Shown in pieces: positions 5,221 to 5,985 of a DNA stretch of 5,985 nucleotides. Under the pieces are notes generated by a model that saw only the letters and a list, made by a program, of their open reading frames with translations, searched no databases and was not told where the DNA came from. Both the position numbers and the translations under genes were made by a program. The stretch's first letter is position 1. Each line of letters opens with the position of its first letter. The stretch is from Deltaproteobacteria bacterium (GTDB lineage Bacteria > Desulfobacterota > Desulfobacteria > Desulfobacterales > Desulfatibacillaceae). The stretch lies in NCBI GenBank assembly GCA_021815525.1, contig JAKAGN010000186.1, positions 1 to 5,985 of the forward strand. The letters are read 5' to 3'.

Positions 5221-5985
5221 ATGATGAACCTTCTCAAGAAAATTTTCGGAACCAAGAACGACCGCGAGTTGAAACGCATCCGTCCCCTTGTGGAGAGGAT
5301 CAACGAGCTCGAGGCCAGGATGAAGGGCCTGGACGACGATGGCCTTAGGGCCATGACCGCGCGGTTCAAGGAGCGGGTGGCCAAGGGCGAGCCTCTGGAC
5401 GACATCCTCCCCGAGGCCTTCGCCGTGGTCAGGGAGGCCTCCCGCCGCGTGCTTTCCATGCGCCACTTCGACGTGCAGCTCGTGGGCGGCGTCGTGCTAC
5501 ACGAGGGAAAGATCGCCGAGATGAAGACCGGCGAGGGCAAGACCCTGGTGGCCACCCTGCCCTCCTACCTGAACGCGCTTACCGGCAAGGGCGTCCACAT
5601 CGTGACGGTGAACGACTACCTGGCCAAGCGCGACACCGAGTGGATGGGACAGATCCACCGCTTCCTGGGGCTTTCCGTGGGCACCATCCTCCACGGCCTC
5701 ACCGACGACGAGCGCCGCGCGGCCTACAACGCCGACATCACCTACGGCACGAATAACGAGTTCGGCTTCGACTACCTCCGGGACAACATGAAGTACACCC
5801 GGGGCGACTTCGTCCAGCGGGACCCCCACTACGCCATCGTGGACGAGGTGGACTCCATCTTGATCGACGAGGCCCGGACCCCCCTCATCATCTCGGGGCC
5901 CGCCGAGAAGTCCACGCAGCTTTACTACTCGGTGGACCTGATCATTCCGCGCCTCAAAAAGGAAGAGGACTACACCCTGGACGAG
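5221..5985 (+). CDS. secA: Protein translocase ATPase SecA, N-terminal 255 codons (runs off the right edge)
   Basis: SecA is the cytoplasmic motor that pushes unfolded preproteins through the SecYEG channel using ATP. The frame is open to the window edge and gives roughly the first third of a protein of usually 800-900 residues. The N-terminus (MMNLLKKIFGTKNDRELKR) is typical of the family. The first nucleotide-binding domain shows RHFDVQLVGG (81-90), Walker A MKTGEGKTLVATLP (101-114), VTVNDYLAKRD (128-138), the ITYGTNNEFGFDYLRDNM block (173-190) and Walker B IVDEVDSILIDEARTPLIISG (206-226). The preprotein cross-linking domain begins about residue 227. The start may be ATG 5221 or ATG 5224; the second gives the more usual N-terminus, but neither is well spaced from the Shine-Dalgarno. 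A terminator lies upstream. The usual -35 and -10 boxes are not clear between 5120 and 5200. Confidence 0.97.
   Translation, partial: MMNLLKKIFGTKNDRELKRIRPLVERINELEARMKGLDDDGLRAMTARFKERVAKGEPLDDILPEAFAVVREASRRVLSMRHFDVQLVGGVVLHEGKIAEMKTGEGKTLVATLPSYLNALTGKGVHIVTVNDYLAKRDTEWMGQIHRFLGLSVGTILHGLTDDERRAAYNADITYGTNNEFGFDYLRDNMKYTRGDFVQRDPHYAIVDEVDSILIDEARTPLIISGPAEKSTQLYYSVDLIIPRLKKEEDYTLDE

Overview
The window comes from a GC-rich Gram-negative chromosome, most likely a member of the Desulfobacterota (deltaproteobacteria) or a close relative. I base this on strongly G/C-biased third codon positions, an EF-G paralogue with the DTPGD motif I associate with deltaproteobacteria, exported envelope proteins, and a membrane-anchored M23 peptidase directly upstream of secA. 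The lineage is an inference from gene type and order, not from a database match. No insertion sequence, CRISPR array, phage gene, tRNA or rRNA was seen; this is ordinary core chromosome.

Minus strand, left part (1-2513): a complete EF-G-like translational GTPase (2513 down to 435) ends in a strong intrinsic terminator (399-356). It is followed by the first 89 codons of a secreted CsgG-like protein (267 down to the window edge). A CRP/FNR-like palindrome lies just upstream of that second gene.

Plus strand, right part (2674-5985): after a 160-base divergent intergenic region comes a CapA/PgsA-type exported protein (2674-3765). A 298-base gap follows, holding a good sigma70-type promoter (TTGACA) and several inverted repeats. 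Then come the M23 peptidase (4064-5038), an intrinsic terminator with bulged A residues (about 5080-5126), and the first 255 codons of SecA (5221 to the window edge).

The right half is an envelope group: cell-wall hydrolysis (M23), protein export (SecA) and a CapA-family surface or polymer protein. The terminators and gaps indicate mostly separate transcription units rather than one operon.

No wholly new system is evident. The points most worth checking are: (1) the EF-G paralogue has lost the catalytic His of the G3 motif and the P-loop Asp but keeps a canonical domain IV tip; (2) the secA leader has a Shine-Dalgarno inside a perfect hairpin, an unusually long spacer that itself folds, and an upstream open frame carrying Pro-Pro-Pro; (3) the 5' leader of the M23 gene is inverted-repeat-rich and contains a perfect Shine-Dalgarno without a start codon.
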